From Leptodactylus fallax (Eukaryota > Chordata > Amphibia > Anura > Leptodactylidae): a stretch of DNA of 64,000 bases. A program made the translations under genes and the position numbers. A model generated the notes under the pieces. That model ran no database searches. It had not been told where the DNA came from and saw only the letters and a program-made list of their open reading frames with translations. How positions within the stretch are numbered: position 1 is the stretch's first letter; each line of letters begins with the position of its first letter. The stretch lies in assembly GCA_947044405.1 (NCBI GenBank), contig CAMRHE010001094.1:144501-208500 (forward strand), written 5' to 3'. Of this stretch, positions 48,757 through 59,995 are shown piece by piece.

Positions 48757-51051
48757 CTGAAAGAAAAGAAATACAAAAATTTTGTATCGATACAATGTGA
48801 AAGCAGCTCGTAGTATTATCTAATTGGTAACCTCTGCCCAAAAGATTGTGTTTTTTTGTCTTGTTTAATTGCCTGAAGTAGGTTGGTTTACTATGGTCAG
48901 CCTGGACCTCCAGGGATCAAGGTGAAGTCCTTCCAGAAGAACAACATTCTGGAAATCTGAGTAGACCAGCCTTGCATAATCTTTCATCTGCAGGATCTTG
49001 TTAACTTTCCCAAACCAGTAGGGCACTAATGGCCATTTGGAAGACCTCTAACGGACCAGGATGAGGACTTTTGTCCCATTTAATAAATGTATAAGTAGGG
49101 ACATAGGTCCGAATCAAAGCCAGCCCATTATCAATGGAGAGATCTGTTTTCAGACCTTGGTGCAACTCCAGAAGATAAGTATTGTAGGATGGTCCTTCTT
49201 CCGGACTGCAGCACCAACAAAGGTGGGATGACTGTGGATAAATTGTGGTGGTACTTTGTATTCAGGTCAGGATAAGAGGGTATGTCTTAGACGGGAGGTT
49301 ACCAGAGAACGAATGAGATAACTAGTATGATTGGTAACCTGTCAAAGGTGGCAGGTCATGGGTTTTAAGAGGTATGGTCCACTCAACCACTTCTCATCTC
49401 CCAAGCTTTAAAGGTGGGATCCTAGTTGTAGACTGAAATCTTGATTTCTCAGTACTGGAATGAACAGGAATGGGGAGATTAAGAGAATGGTATGATCCAA
49501 GGTGATGAGTCTTCATCAGTCTGGAATGTTGGAGGTCAACCCATGGAAGGCAAGCATGGAGAATGTGTAAAACTGCTTGTTTAACTGAGACCTATGCTTT
49601 CGGCATGGGTGACGGCACCAGTCTATCAGTGTAAGATGGTTAGCTGCATGATGCCACTCCACATCTAGTAGGGTTAGTTCTCTTTATAGCTTAGATCTTG
49701 TCAGTGTCTTTCCTTCCTTAACCTGGGGAATTTGGCTTATTAAATGAACATGATGAAAAGCTTACGAACCTCTTTTAAAAGGTGGATGTGGACTGGAAGG
49801 GTCTTAAGTGGACACCATAATCTAGGAAGGACAGTCATTTTTAACATAGTAATGCACCTGAACCATAAAAAATACCCATTGACCACTTGGACTGATCTGT
49901 CTTCAGGTCTTGGAGGGGAATTTAGTGGGTAGATTGGATCTAATTTTTGGCGCACAGATAGGTAATGAAGTCTGGGGTGCACCAAAAGGGAATTATCCCT
50001 TTAAGTACAATTCCGTAGAGATTTAAAATGCTACAAATTTTTTTGCGGATATTTTTGATGACCGTCCCATTCATTTGCATAAGTCTTGCATTTCCTATCA
50101 TAGAAATATATGTAATGATTTCATAGTGTTGACTCGCAAAATATGTGGCAAAAACAGCTATTCATGTAAAAATAGACTTGTAGTTGTTTATAGTGTTTTG
50201 ACCTTTATGGGGATTGTGTGATTTTAAGATAAAGAGTATACAGGAAAATTCCTGTCGGGCAAATATTTACGGTGTGAAACCAAACAGGACCGGTGAGTTT
50301 CTGGAAACATGTTTGGTCACTTCCTTGTCCCCATGTGACAATCTGCGGATTACTAAAAGTGTATTAGAAGAGAAAAAAGTGCAAAAAATGTGAATAAGAC
50401 TCAGAAAACTTTCAAGCCAGGTAGGTTGTTAGAATGTTTTGGGTTAAGTGACAGCCAGAAATACTGGAAATATCAGCAGATAGAAGGAAAGATTTAGGTT
50501 CAATTGAAACCAAAATTTTTGGAAAATATGTAATGAATCCAACTTGTTACAAACCAGTTAGCTCAACTCTATTCTTCACTAAAGATTACCACCAAGAAGA
50601 ATCAAATGGCACAATCCATGGCACTTTAAATTTTGGAAAGTTTTAACTGGAAATTTATCCAAAATGACCTTTTAGCGTGCCATTAATACATGTGACAAGA
50701 TCGCATGAACGTGAACCACCACCACTTTCGAATTGACATTAATGTCAATGGTCCACTATGTAGTTCGCTGTGTTAGAGCACTAACATACGAGCTCTATAA
50801 CTGTGGAATTTGGCAGGGGTCAACTTCACACTCCAAGTGATGTGATTTTTTTTACTCCTTCCCTTTTTAAACTTTTAAGGCCTTCAGTCTTAGTTTCATC
50901 CCGCAAAGACAAATACAGGTAAAACACTTGCTACAAAAACATTTTCTGATATTTTTATAGCACCTGCATATTTCACACAGTAATGCATATAGAAAGTATT
51001 TGCTCATATCAATTCCTCAGTCATCACAGGTATTTAAATAAAGTAACTTAC
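48757..51051 (-). other. intron 3
   Basis: About 2.3 kb between exons 3 and 4. I recognise no exon. The 81-codon open frame near 49,740-49,985 has no splice or homology support that I can state. The low-repeat character of 48,880-49,980 is compatible with an old retroelement, but no diagnostic motif was found. Confidence 0.4.
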
Positions 51052-51282
51052 TGGTGGTGGCGTTGCGACAGCAGCTGGTTGTGTCATCTCCATACCGGAT
51101 AACATACTGGGTACCAGGCCCAAATCTCATGAGTGACGTGTTATTATAGCTGTTATCAGATGCCTGAATCAGGTTCCCATTTATATCAGTTATATTCTGC
51201 AGGAAGAATCCCGCCGTCAGTCCTGTGATGGATATCTGGGTGGTGGACGCCAGGACTCTGATTGTTTGGCATTCTGGTATAT
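51052..51282 (-). CDS. exon 3: N-terminal extracellular domain
   Basis: A 231-nt phase 1-1 exon between TATTACAG| and |GTAAGT. It reads DIPECQTIRVLASTTQISIT, GLTAGFFLQNITDINGN, SYNNTSLMRFGPGTQYVIRY and ends GDDTTSCCRNATTS. It has three Cys and several NxT/S sequons. It shows an FN3-like ending (GPGTQYVIRY) but no core Trp. It may be a divergent FN3 fold or a family-specific N-terminal domain. Splice sites and frame join cleanly to exons 2 and 4. Confidence 0.85.
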
Positions 51283-51413
51283 CTGTAATACATAAGATAT
51301 TTGCTCAGCAGGCAGGACAAACAGGAATGGGATGGGGAGACACTGACTGAGCTGTCCTGGGCTGCCTGCATGGCAGACGTTATCCATCTGCAGAAGTCCT
51401 AAGTGCAAATATA

Positions 51414-51776
51414 CAGGTGCATCTCAATAATTTAGAATATCTTTGAAACATTCATTCATTTCAGTAATTCAATTCATAATCAGCGTCTTCCATGATTGTG
51501 TGTCCTACTGAACCAGACTGAGGGGCCATTTAAAGTCTTAGGAAACCTTGGTAGGTGACACTGAATTTACAATACTGAACTTTTTTACAATATTCTAATT
51601 TTCTTAGATTTTGGTTTTCATTACCTGTAATCAATAATCAACATTTACAGAAATAAAACACTTGAAATAGAACACTCTGTGTGTAATGAATCTAGAAAAT
51701 ATAGGTCATTTTTTAAATTTAATTACTGAAAAAAATAAACATTTCAAAGAGATTCTAATTTATTGAGATGCTCCTG
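51414..51776. mobile_element. internally deleted Tc1-like DNA transposon in intron 2
   Basis: The left end, CAGGTGCATCTCAATAATTT, and the right end, AATTTATTGAGATGCTCCTG, are terminal inverted repeats flanked directly by TA on both sides (51,412-51,413 and 51,777-51,778), the Tc1/mariner target duplication. Inside, CCATGATTGTGTGTCCTACT and GAACCAGACTGAGGGGCCAT match what I recall of the end of a full-length Tc1-like transposase region. Most of the transposase gene is gone, leaving 363 bp. Confidence 0.85.
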
Positions 51777-51779
51777 TAT

Positions 51780-52085
51780 GTGTTTATAAAGTCTAATATT
51801 CGTATGTGTGTGTAATGTGTGTAAATGTATATGTGTAATGTGTAGGTGTATAATGTGTTTGTATGTGTGTGTAATGAGTGTAAATGTAGGTGTGTAATGT
51901 GTATGTGTAATGTGCTTATATGTATGTGTAATGTGTGTAAATGTATGTGTGTAATGTGTATATGTGTAATGTTTTTGTACTGTGGGTAAATATATAAATG
52001 TATAAAGTGTATGTATGTGTGTAATGTGTTTGTGTGTATGTATAATGTGTATATATAATGTGTATGTATATGTGTAATAAGTATA
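51780..52085 (+). repeat. TGTGTAATGTGTATG-rich minisatellite in intron 2
   Basis: Irregular repeats of GTGTAATGTGTATGTGTAAT-like units with interspersed GTAAATGTATGTG. It starts immediately next to the Tc1-like element. The minus-strand 89-124 codon frames (Thr/His/Tyr-rich) are repeat artefacts. Confidence 0.9.
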
Positions 52086-52584
52086 TTGTTATATATACAC
52101 TTGCCAACTCTCCCAGAATGTCCTGGCAAATCTCACAGGTGCTGCCTGTTTTTAAAATTCTACTCCTCTTTCCTAGATTCTGCACTCCTCTTCCTAGCTT
52201 GGCATCATAGCAGACAACATGGAACAGAGAAAGTTGAGTATCTGCATGTCTAGTCTGGGGTCTTTATGCGGCATAGTTTGTAGTCTGTATTTTAGGCATT
52301 CTGGGGTGTGTATTTTTAGGGATAATCTGCTTTGGTGTCTGTATTTAGGGTGAGTCTTGTATGGGATTTGTGTTAAGATGGACACTGATATGGTGTTTGT
52401 ATTGGTCCAGGGGCTCAGGAGGATCTATGTTTAGTTTGATGGATTTGGTCTGTATTTATGTAGGGGGTTAGTCCTATGGTCATTAGAAGACATAGTTTCC
52501 AGCTTTGTGTCTTAGGCTCCTGTATCCAGTAGAAAAACCTGTATTGTAGGATTACATGATATCATATGCTGGTTGTCTCCTAGT

Positions 52585-52617
52585 CCATCTATCTATCTAT
52601 CTATCTATCTATCTATT
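52585..52617 (+). repeat. (ATCT)n microsatellite
   Basis: Eight or so uninterrupted TCTA units in intron 2. Confidence 0.97.
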
Positions 52618-53099
52618 GTGACAATTGGGGATAGTTTAGCATCAAAGGTAGGAGCTTCTTGGACTTAACTGAAGTGTTTGTGGCGCTGGATGCCAAATAA
52701 ATCGCAGAGCAGGTAACGGCAATCCAAAAGAAATGGCTTTATTCAGCTTGTAAAAGTAAACAGGAACAAAAATAACAAAACAGCCTAGACTAACACAGGG
52801 CAATACCTCACTACTTGAACCCTGACTAACTTCTGAGGGCAAGAAGCTTTACTGAGGTTTCTTGTTAGTAGTCCGGCTCACACTGAGCTTAACCAGTCGC
52901 TTCTGGAATCCCGTCCTCTTGGGACAGACCACCTGTCCATCTCCAACTGGTTCCACAATCCACCTGCTCCCTACAGGTCACCAGCAGCTCTCTCCTGCTG
53001 TGTGCACTCCCTTTGGAGTGAAGCCCCTAGGTAGGGGTGTGGTTAAGGACCTTTTCAATCCTGTTTTTGGGTCGATCTCCTACACTATAATCACTGTAA

Positions 53100-54080
53100 T
53101 TGCAGTTTAGGCCTTCAGGACAATTTTTACATTTTTTCATGGATTCATTCAGAATACATGACTATTTTATTTTTCCGCTGTTTGAGCACTTATATTTTTA
53201 GGATAAGCTATATTTTTCAATGCTACTCCCAGAAAGAACTTATTAACTCTATATGGGAGGTATGAAAAAAAACACTAATTTTGGTATTTTTTTTTGTTTT
53301 TTACAATATAATTTTTTGCAGTTCACCATAAAGCATTAATAACGTATTTCCTAATTCTATAGGTCAGTGCTATTATGGCAATGCAAAAAACTTATATATT
53401 TTTTTTTGTTTTACTAATTTTGCACAATATAAAGACTTTTCTTTTAAAATATTTCTTCTATCGCCATATTCTAAAAGTCATTTTATTATTCCATGGACTG
53501 AGCTGCTTGAGGGATTTTTTTTTTTTTGTCAGTCAAGCTGTACTTTTTATTGGTACCATTCTGGGATGGGTACAACATAGTACAGGTATGCTATGAATGC
53601 ATTGATACATAGTGTTTAATTGTTTTGTATTTTTTACATAATAAAAAAAAAAACTTTTTCAAATAAAAAAATTTGAATATTTTTATTTTTATGACTTTAG
53701 TTCTTAGTCCCACTAGAGGACTTGATGAGATGATCTTCTGCTTGCTGACACTGACAGCCAGTTCATAAGGGCCTGCTAGAGGACAAAGCAGGAAAAAAAT
53801 GACAGATCCAGGGAAAAAGGTCCCTTGGTTGCCATGACAAAGCATTTGAACCCCCAATCATGGTGTGGGGGCTGATGAGAGGAGCAATAACTGACCTCTG
53901 CCAACAACTCCTTAGATGTCACAGTTGCTATCGACCACAGCATCTAAGTGGTTAAATATGCAGGGACAGAGTGATCTCCGATCATAGGTGTGGCAGCAGG
54001 GTGTTAGCTGTAAGGTACAAGCGGCTCCGGTATGGCGCAGAGTGTTAAGAACAGTATTTATAGGTGTTTGGTTGCTGGGG
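53100..54080. mobile_element. interspersed repeat remnants in intron 2
   Basis: AT-rich blocks (TTTTATTATTCCATGGACTG, AGCTGTACTTTTTATTGGTA) are followed by CTAGAGGACTTGATGAGATG and TGGTTGCCATGACAAAGC. The same block types occur around 31,600-31,710 and 55,430-56,060, so this is a multi-copy element. No coding exon was seen. Confidence 0.5.
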
Positions 54081-54162
54081 GTCTTCACAATAATGTGCAA
54101 AAATTTTTGGAATACTTCAATGTTATTGGCTTTAATTAAAAATAAATGAATAGGGGACTTAC

Positions 54163-54178
54163 CTGAGCAGCTATTGGC
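54163..54178 (-). CDS. exon 2: 16-nt microexon
   Basis: The acceptor TTTCTTTTGGTTTCAG| is followed by GCCAATAGCTGCTCAG and |GTAAGT. It adds ANSCS and the first base of the next codon (GAT, Asp). It enters in phase 0 from exon 1 and leaves in phase 1 into exon 3, which is what is needed to join the two in frame. The strong splice sites on both sides and the exact phase change support it despite its size. Confidence 0.8.
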
Positions 54179-56257
54179 CTGAAACCAAAAGAAAACATCA
54201 GTTAGATATAAGGGAAAGTGCAGTTGTAAAGGAAACTTTTATACTGAGGACCTGTCCTTAGGCATTGCGGCCTCTTAAACCAGCTGGTTGGAATGCCAAG
54301 TGTCCAACCCACTGATCTTATATCATAAGTCCCAGAATACTCCTTTAACTGGGCTAACAAGCTGAACTGATGGCTAGACAATAGGTTCTTATGTCACATG
54401 ATTATTTTTTCAATCTACCAAATAAAAAAATCTATACATTAAAAAATAAACTTAATTAATATTACCGTGTCATGATATATTCAAAAATACTAACCCTTTC
54501 CTAATATTTACCGTACATGTACAAGGGATCCAGGACTTTAATCATGGTGCCCACTCAGGAACTAAGTGGAGACCCATCGACATTCTTCTCTTCTGATGCC
54601 TCTGTCATTTGCAACCGAGGCAACTGAAGAGCGATAGCGTGCAGGTACTACCATGTTGACCACCCTTAGCAAGATCTGGGGTCGGTGATCTGTTACCTGG
54701 ATAGTTGGAAGCTGTACCATATATTTCAATATATTATTATTGTAGTTTATTGTATAGGCCATCAGACCCCCTAGGACTCAAGTCCGCTAGGGGGTCTAAA
54801 AATAAAAGTACAAAAATTTAAAAAAAATTCCCCTAGATCACATATAAATATAAACAAAAGCAAGGATAAACACTTTAGATATCCCTATGTCTGAAAATGC
54901 CCAAACTATAAAGATATAAAAATATCCCATATGGTGTAGTGGGAAAAAAATATCCGAATGGCCAAGCAAATTTTTTTGCAGTTTCGCCTCACAAAAAAAA
55001 TTGAATAAATAGTGAACTAAAAACAGACATTAGCGAAAATGGTATAAATTAAAACTACAATTTTCCCTGCAAAAAAAAAAGACTCCTTACACATCTCCAA
55101 ACATGGAAATACAAAGGTATGTGTGTCACAATATGGCCTCTCAGAGAAATTTTCTATGTTGCAAAATTTTGGATTTTTGTAACAATTTTGAAACATACCA
55201 AAACCTATAGAAATTTGGTATTCCTGAGAACTTAATGACCCAAAGGATATAGCTAATGTAATTTTGCTGCACAGTGAATGCCATAAAAACAAAATCCATG
55301 TGAAAATGCAATTACAGGTTTTTTTTTTTTGGTTTTTTTTTTTTTAGTGTAACCCCCTTAATTTTTTTTCCCAGCTTTACAGTACATTATATGTAGTATT
55401 AAATTATACAATTACATTGCCTTTAAAAACAAGCCCTCAGACAGGTCTGTGAATGGAAAATTAAAAAGTTATAGCTTTATGGAAGGCAGGGAGTAAAAAA
55501 TGACTAAAAAATGGATGCAGCAGGAAGAGGGTAGTGTTACTCTAGTCTTACTCTTATAATATAAAATTTTCTGCTATTTATCCTGTATGATGAACAACAT
55601 AATAAAAAATACACAATGGTAGAATCTGTTTTCTGGCGACCTTTCCTCTCTCAAACAATAAAATAAAAAATTATTGAAAAGTTATAAGTACTCCAATAGG
55701 GCAACCATAAAAGCTACAGCTTGCCCCACAAAATGGCAAAATGAAGACCCATACACTTCCACTGACATAAAAATAAAAATGTATGTGTCAAAATATTGAG
55801 AAACTATGTTTTTTTAAAAGAAAAAAAAAACAAAAAAAAACAAGGTTTTTCACGTTTTGAAAATTGTAAAACAAATATAAAAATGATATAAGTTTGGTAT
55901 CTCTGTAATTGTGCTGCTGGCAGTATTTTTAAGTTTCTTAATTCATTATATGGTACATTAAATGGTGTCATTAAAATTATAAGACCTCATACAGCTATGT
56001 TGATGGAAAAATTAAAAAGTCATGGCTCATATATATGTATAAGCCATGAGCCATGATTTATATTTTTTTATTTTTTATTTTCTAAATTGTAAAACAGATA
56101 TAGAAAAAATATATAAATTTGGCATCTCTGTAATTGTGCAGCCCGGAGTATAAGTTAACATGTCATTTTTACCACGCAGTGAACAATGTTAAAAAAAGAA
56201 TTTCATGCCACAAATAATTTTCTCAATTCATTCAATAAGTTTAGCAATTCATTATAT
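54179..56257 (-). other. intron 1, proximal part
   Basis: AT-rich and repeat-filled. Blocks around 54,830-55,500 and 55,640-56,240 share AAATTAAAAAGTTATAGCTTT / AAAGTCATGGCTC, ATATAAATTTGGCATCTCTG and A/T homopolymers, and look like repeated copies of one dispersed element. No exon was found. Confidence 0.45.
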
Positions 56258-56735
56258 GAGCAGCACGGTGGCTCAGTGGTTAGCCCTGTATATAGAGCAG
56301 CACGGTGGCTCAGTGGTTAGCCCTGTATATAGAGCAGCACGGTGGCTCAGTGGTTAGCCCTGTATATAGAGCAGCACGGTGGCTCAGTGGTTAGCCCTGT
56401 ATATAGGACAGCATGGTGGCTCAGTGGTTAGTGCTGTATATAGGGCAGCATGGTGGTTCAGTGATTAGCCCTGTATATAGGGCAGCACGGTGGCTCAGTG
56501 GTTAGCCCTGTATATAGGGCAGCATGGTGGCTCAGTGGTTAGCCCTGTATATAGGGCAGCATGGTGGCTCAGTGGTTAGCCCTGTATATAGGGCAGCATG
56601 GTGGCTCAGTGGTTAGCCCTGTATATAGGGCAGCATGGTGGCTCGGCGGTTAGCGCTGTATATAGGGCAGCATGGTGGCTCAGTGGTTATCCCTGTATAT
56701 AGGGCAGCATGGTGGCTCAGTGGTTAGCACTGTAA
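56258..56735 (+). repeat. 37-bp tandem array derived from a SINE head
   Basis: About 13 copies of a 37-bp unit (GCAGCACGGTGGCTCAGTGG plus TTAGCCCTGTATATAGA), drifting to GGCAGCATGGTGGCTCAGTGG in later copies. The last copy runs directly into a SINE body. The first 24 nt of the unit are the tRNA-like 5' head (A-box region) of that SINE. Confidence 0.95.
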
Positions 56736-56912
56736 CCTTGCAGCGCTTGAGTCCTAGGTTCAAATCTGACCAAAGACAACACCTACAAGGAGTTTGTATG
56801 TTCTCCGTGTTCGCATAGGTTTTCTCTGGGAATGCAGATTGTGAGCCCTATATGGCAATGTGATTGACAACGTCTGTACAGCACTGCGGAATATGATGGT
56901 GCTATATAAGCA
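56704..56912 (+). mobile_element. tRNA-derived SINE
   Basis: The head, GGCAGCATGGTGGCTCAGTG, has a TGGCTCAGTGG A-box-like segment. GGTTCAAATC at about 56,758 is a pol III B-box. The body has GGAGTTTGTATGTTCTCCGT and GATTGTGAGCCCTATATGG. The tail, CAGCACTGCGGAATATGATG plus GTGCTATATAAG, also occurs at the end of the LINE remnant at about 17.2 kb, as expected if the SINE borrows a LINE tail. Confidence 0.8.
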
Positions 56913-57134
56913 ACCAAAATAAATTATATAGTACATTATATGCTGTCATTAAAAATATAACTCATCTTACAAAAAAACAAGACCTCATACAGCTATGTTG
57001 ATGAAAAAGCTATGGCTCTTGGAAAGTAAGGATGGAAAAAAAGATAAAAGCTATCAGTTTTCAGATCATGGTGCTATATCCTACAGCGTCATTACTTATC
57101 ATTCAGTAAGGTTTACCAACCTCCAGGTACTTAC

Positions 57135-57182
57135 CTCTACAAAATGCAAAGAAAGAAAAAGCAGCAGACGATACCCGAGCAT
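57135..57182 (-). CDS. exon 1: signal peptide, start codon
   Basis: An ATG at 57,182 in a favourable context (AAGATGC) opens 16 codons, MLGYRLLLFLSLHFVE, and then |GTAAGT. An in-frame TAA lies 10 codons upstream (57,210-57,212), so this is the only possible start on this exon. The Arg followed by LLLFLSLHF is a typical signal peptide, fitting a type I membrane receptor. Phase 0 at the donor matches the microexon 3 kb downstream. Part of the untranslated leader precedes it; no promoter element was identified. Confidence 0.85.
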
Positions 57183-57750
57183 CTTCTTGTGATAGATTCC
57201 ACAGATCTTTTATTCTCTCCCGATCTCCTCTTTGCTGCAGATATGCAGTATCCACCTGGTTATGCAGATACTTCTTTACTCCATCTAAACCACAGCAGAA
57301 GCTTTTCACTTGGTTTAGTCAGACTTCCTCATTCTATTGGCCATTGTATTTCCAGGTATCATTTTACAGTCAGACCTCACTCCTGCCCTACTCGCATCAC
57401 AGATAAAGAGATATGTAACAAGAAGGTCACCACACAACCTCCTGTATGTATACTGTCCTTAAAGGGGTGTTCACGGGACTGAGGAAAACTTGTGCAAACA
57501 TTAAAAATGCATCTAAATTAGAACATAAAACAACTATACAAATAGTCTTGGGCGGGCGCCGCCGTGGTCACTTGTATATGTAGATATTTGTAAGGAGAAA
57601 CTCCTGGCAAGCTAAGGCTCAAGGAAGGAGATTTATTTTATATATTACTTTATGTATTATGCAACAGCCCTGATTACAGCATTACCAGGTACGCTACCCA
57701 GCTTTCCTCAACTCTAAAAAGCAAGTCAGGAATGGTATGCCATACTATTT

Positions 57751-57790
<40 letters not shown>

Positions 57791-58055
57791 TATATATAAG
57801 CAGGGCAATAATAAGGGTAATAATGAGTATACAGAATACCTAACCATTGATTGTTACCCAGCTTTCCAAATCTCCTGAAAGCTAAATCTTCATAATATAG
57901 CAGAGATATATGAAAGAGTGGAATTGTCAAAGCATAACTACACAGACTTGCTGTTCAGAAGTTTGGGAAAGTTGGATGATTTTCCCTGTGGAGCTGTACT
58001 GACTTGTACATTTTTCACTGTGAGTTAGTGAGGTATAACTAGCTGGTGTCACTGC
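57183..58055. other. 5' flank of the receptor gene
   Basis: Probable 5' UTR and promoter side of the minus-strand gene. On the minus strand, an ATG GAG TAA mini-uORF occurs about 100 nt upstream of the start codon. An (AT)n microsatellite lies at about 57,757-57,786. No CpG island is seen. Confidence 0.35.
57757..57786. repeat. (AT)n microsatellite
   Basis: About 15 uninterrupted TA dinucleotides followed by GAGTATATATAAG. Confidence 0.97.
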
Positions 58056-59995
58056 ATGTACACTACTGCTGGCACCTCTAGTACTACTGCTGGCACCTCT
58101 AGTACTACTGCTGGCACCATTACTACTACTGCTGGCACCTCTACTACTACTGCTGGCACCCCTCTAGTACTACTGCTGGCACCTCTACTACTACTGCTGG
58201 CACCTCTACTACTACTGCTGGCACCTCTAGTACTACTGCTGGCCCCTCTAGTACTACTGCTGGCACCTCTACTACTACTACTGGCCCCTCTAGTACTACT
58301 GCTGGCACCTCTACTACTACTGCTGGCACCATTACTACTACTGCTGGCACCTCTAGTACTACTGCTGGCACCTCTAGTACTACTGCTGGCACCTGTAGTA
58401 CTACTGTTGGCCCCTCTAGTACTACTGCTGGCACCTCTACTACTACTGCTGGCACCTCTAGTACTACTGCTGGCACCTCTAGTACTACTGCTGGCACCTC
58501 TACTACTACTGCTGGCACCTCTACTACTGCTGGCACCTCTAGTACTACTGCTGGCACCTGTAGTACTACTGCTGGCCCCTCTAGTACTACTGCTGGCACC
58601 TCTACTACTACTGCTGGCACCTCTAGTACTACTGCTGGCACCTCTACTACTGCTGGCACCTCTAGTACTACTGCTGGCACCTCTACTACTACTGCTGGCA
58701 CCTCTAGTACTACTGCTGGCACCTCTACTACTACTGCTGGCACCTCTAGTACTACTGCTGGCACCATTGGTAATACTGCTGGCACCTCTACTACTACTGC
58801 TGGCACCTCTAGTACTACTACTGGCACCTCTAGTACTACTGCTGGCACCTCTACTACTACTGCTGGCACCTGTAGTACTACTGCTGGCCCCTCTAGTACT
58901 ACTGCTGGCACCTACTACTACTACTGCTGCCCCCCCGCGCCCTCTAGTACTACTGCTGGCCCTCACGCGCACCTCTAGTACTACTGCTGGCACCTCTACT
59001 ACTACTACTGGCCCCTCCAGTACTACTGCTGGCACCTCTACTACTACTGCTGGCACCTCTAGTACTACTGCTGGCACCTCTACTACTGCTGGCACCTCTA
59101 GTACTACTGCTGGCACCTGTAGTACTACTGCTGGCCCCTCTAGTACTACTGCTGGCACCTCTACTACTACTGCTGGCACCTCTACTACTACTGCTGGCAC
59201 CTCTAGTACTACTGCTGGCACCCTACTACTACTGCTGGCACCTCTAGTACTACTGCTGGCACCTCTACTACTACTGCTGGCACCTCTAGTACTACTGCTG
59301 GCACCTCTACTACTACTGCTGGCACCTCTACTACTACTGCTGGCACCTGTAGTACTACTGCTGGCCCCTCTAGTACTACTGCTGGCACCTCTACTACTAC
59401 TGCTGGCACCTCTAGTACTACTGCTGGCACCTCTACTACTGCTGGCACCTCTAGTACTACTGCTGGCACCTCTACTACTACTGCTGGCACCTCTAGTACT
59501 ACTGCTGGCACCTCTACTACTACTGCTGGCACCTCTACTACTACTGCTGGCACCTCTAGTACTACTGCTGGCACCATTGGTAATACTGCTGGCACCTCTA
59601 CTACTACTGCTGGCACCTCTAGTACTACTACTGGCACCTCTACTACTACTGCTTGCACCTCTAGTACTACTACTGGCACCTCTACTACTACTGCTGGCAC
59701 CTCTAGTACTACTGCTGGCACCTCTAGTACTACTGCTGACACCTCTACTACTACTGCTGGCACCTCTACTACTACTGCTTGCACCTCTAGTACTACTACT
59801 GGCACCTCTACTACTACTGCTGGCACCTCTAGTACTACTGCTGGCCCCTTTAGTACTACTGCTGGCACCATTGGTAATACTGCTGGCACCTCTACTACTA
59901 CTGTTGGCACCTCTACTACTACTGCTGGTACTATTAGTACTACTGATGGCACCTCTACTACTACTGCTTATACTATTGATCCTACTGTTGGCACC
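58056..59995 (+). repeat. 21-bp minisatellite, ~90 units
   Basis: Head-to-tail copies of a 21-bp unit (CTCTAGTACTACTGCTGGCA plus C), with TAC/TAG variants and a few 18-bp and indel units. A GC-rich interruption (CCCCCCCGCGCCCTC) lies at about 58,930. Because 21 is a multiple of three and the unit lacks stops in several frames, it yields overlapping 711- and 755-codon frames on opposite strands. They look mucin-like (TSSTTAG, ASSSTRG) or are leucine/alanine/proline runs. I treat these as non-coding. Confidence 0.95.

Larger units (their letters stand above)
29943..57182 (-). other. gene span: receptor-type tyrosine phosphatase-like gene (R3 type, PTPRH/PTPRJ-like) with 12 FN3 exons
   Basis: Exons recognised from 5' to 3' are a signal peptide, a 16-nt microexon, an N-terminal Cys domain, twelve FN3 exons and three phosphatase-like 3' exons. 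Joined, the fifteen ectodomain exons give about 3,466 nt with no stop. All junctions after the microexon donor are phase 1, as usual for FN3 modules. R3 receptor phosphatases have a large FN3 ectodomain, one transmembrane helix and a single cytoplasmic phosphatase domain, and remove phosphate from tyrosines of membrane signalling proteins. Here the transmembrane exon, the first part of the domain, the WPD exon and the HC of the P-loop were not found, and one phosphatase exon is frameshifted. The gene may therefore be inactivated, encode a pseudophosphatase, or have its 3' half interrupted. The many NxS/T sequons in the FN3 domains fit a glycosylated cell-surface protein. Confidence 0.85.

Noticed and set aside
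56704..56790. tRNA gene
   Set aside because: The A- and B-box-like segments are part of a SINE head. No cloverleaf with an acceptor stem is apparent, and SINE body sequence follows.
57205..57213. ATAAAAGAT on the minus strand as a TATA box for the receptor gene
   Set aside because: Only about 25 nt upstream of the start codon, so transcription would begin at or after the ATG.
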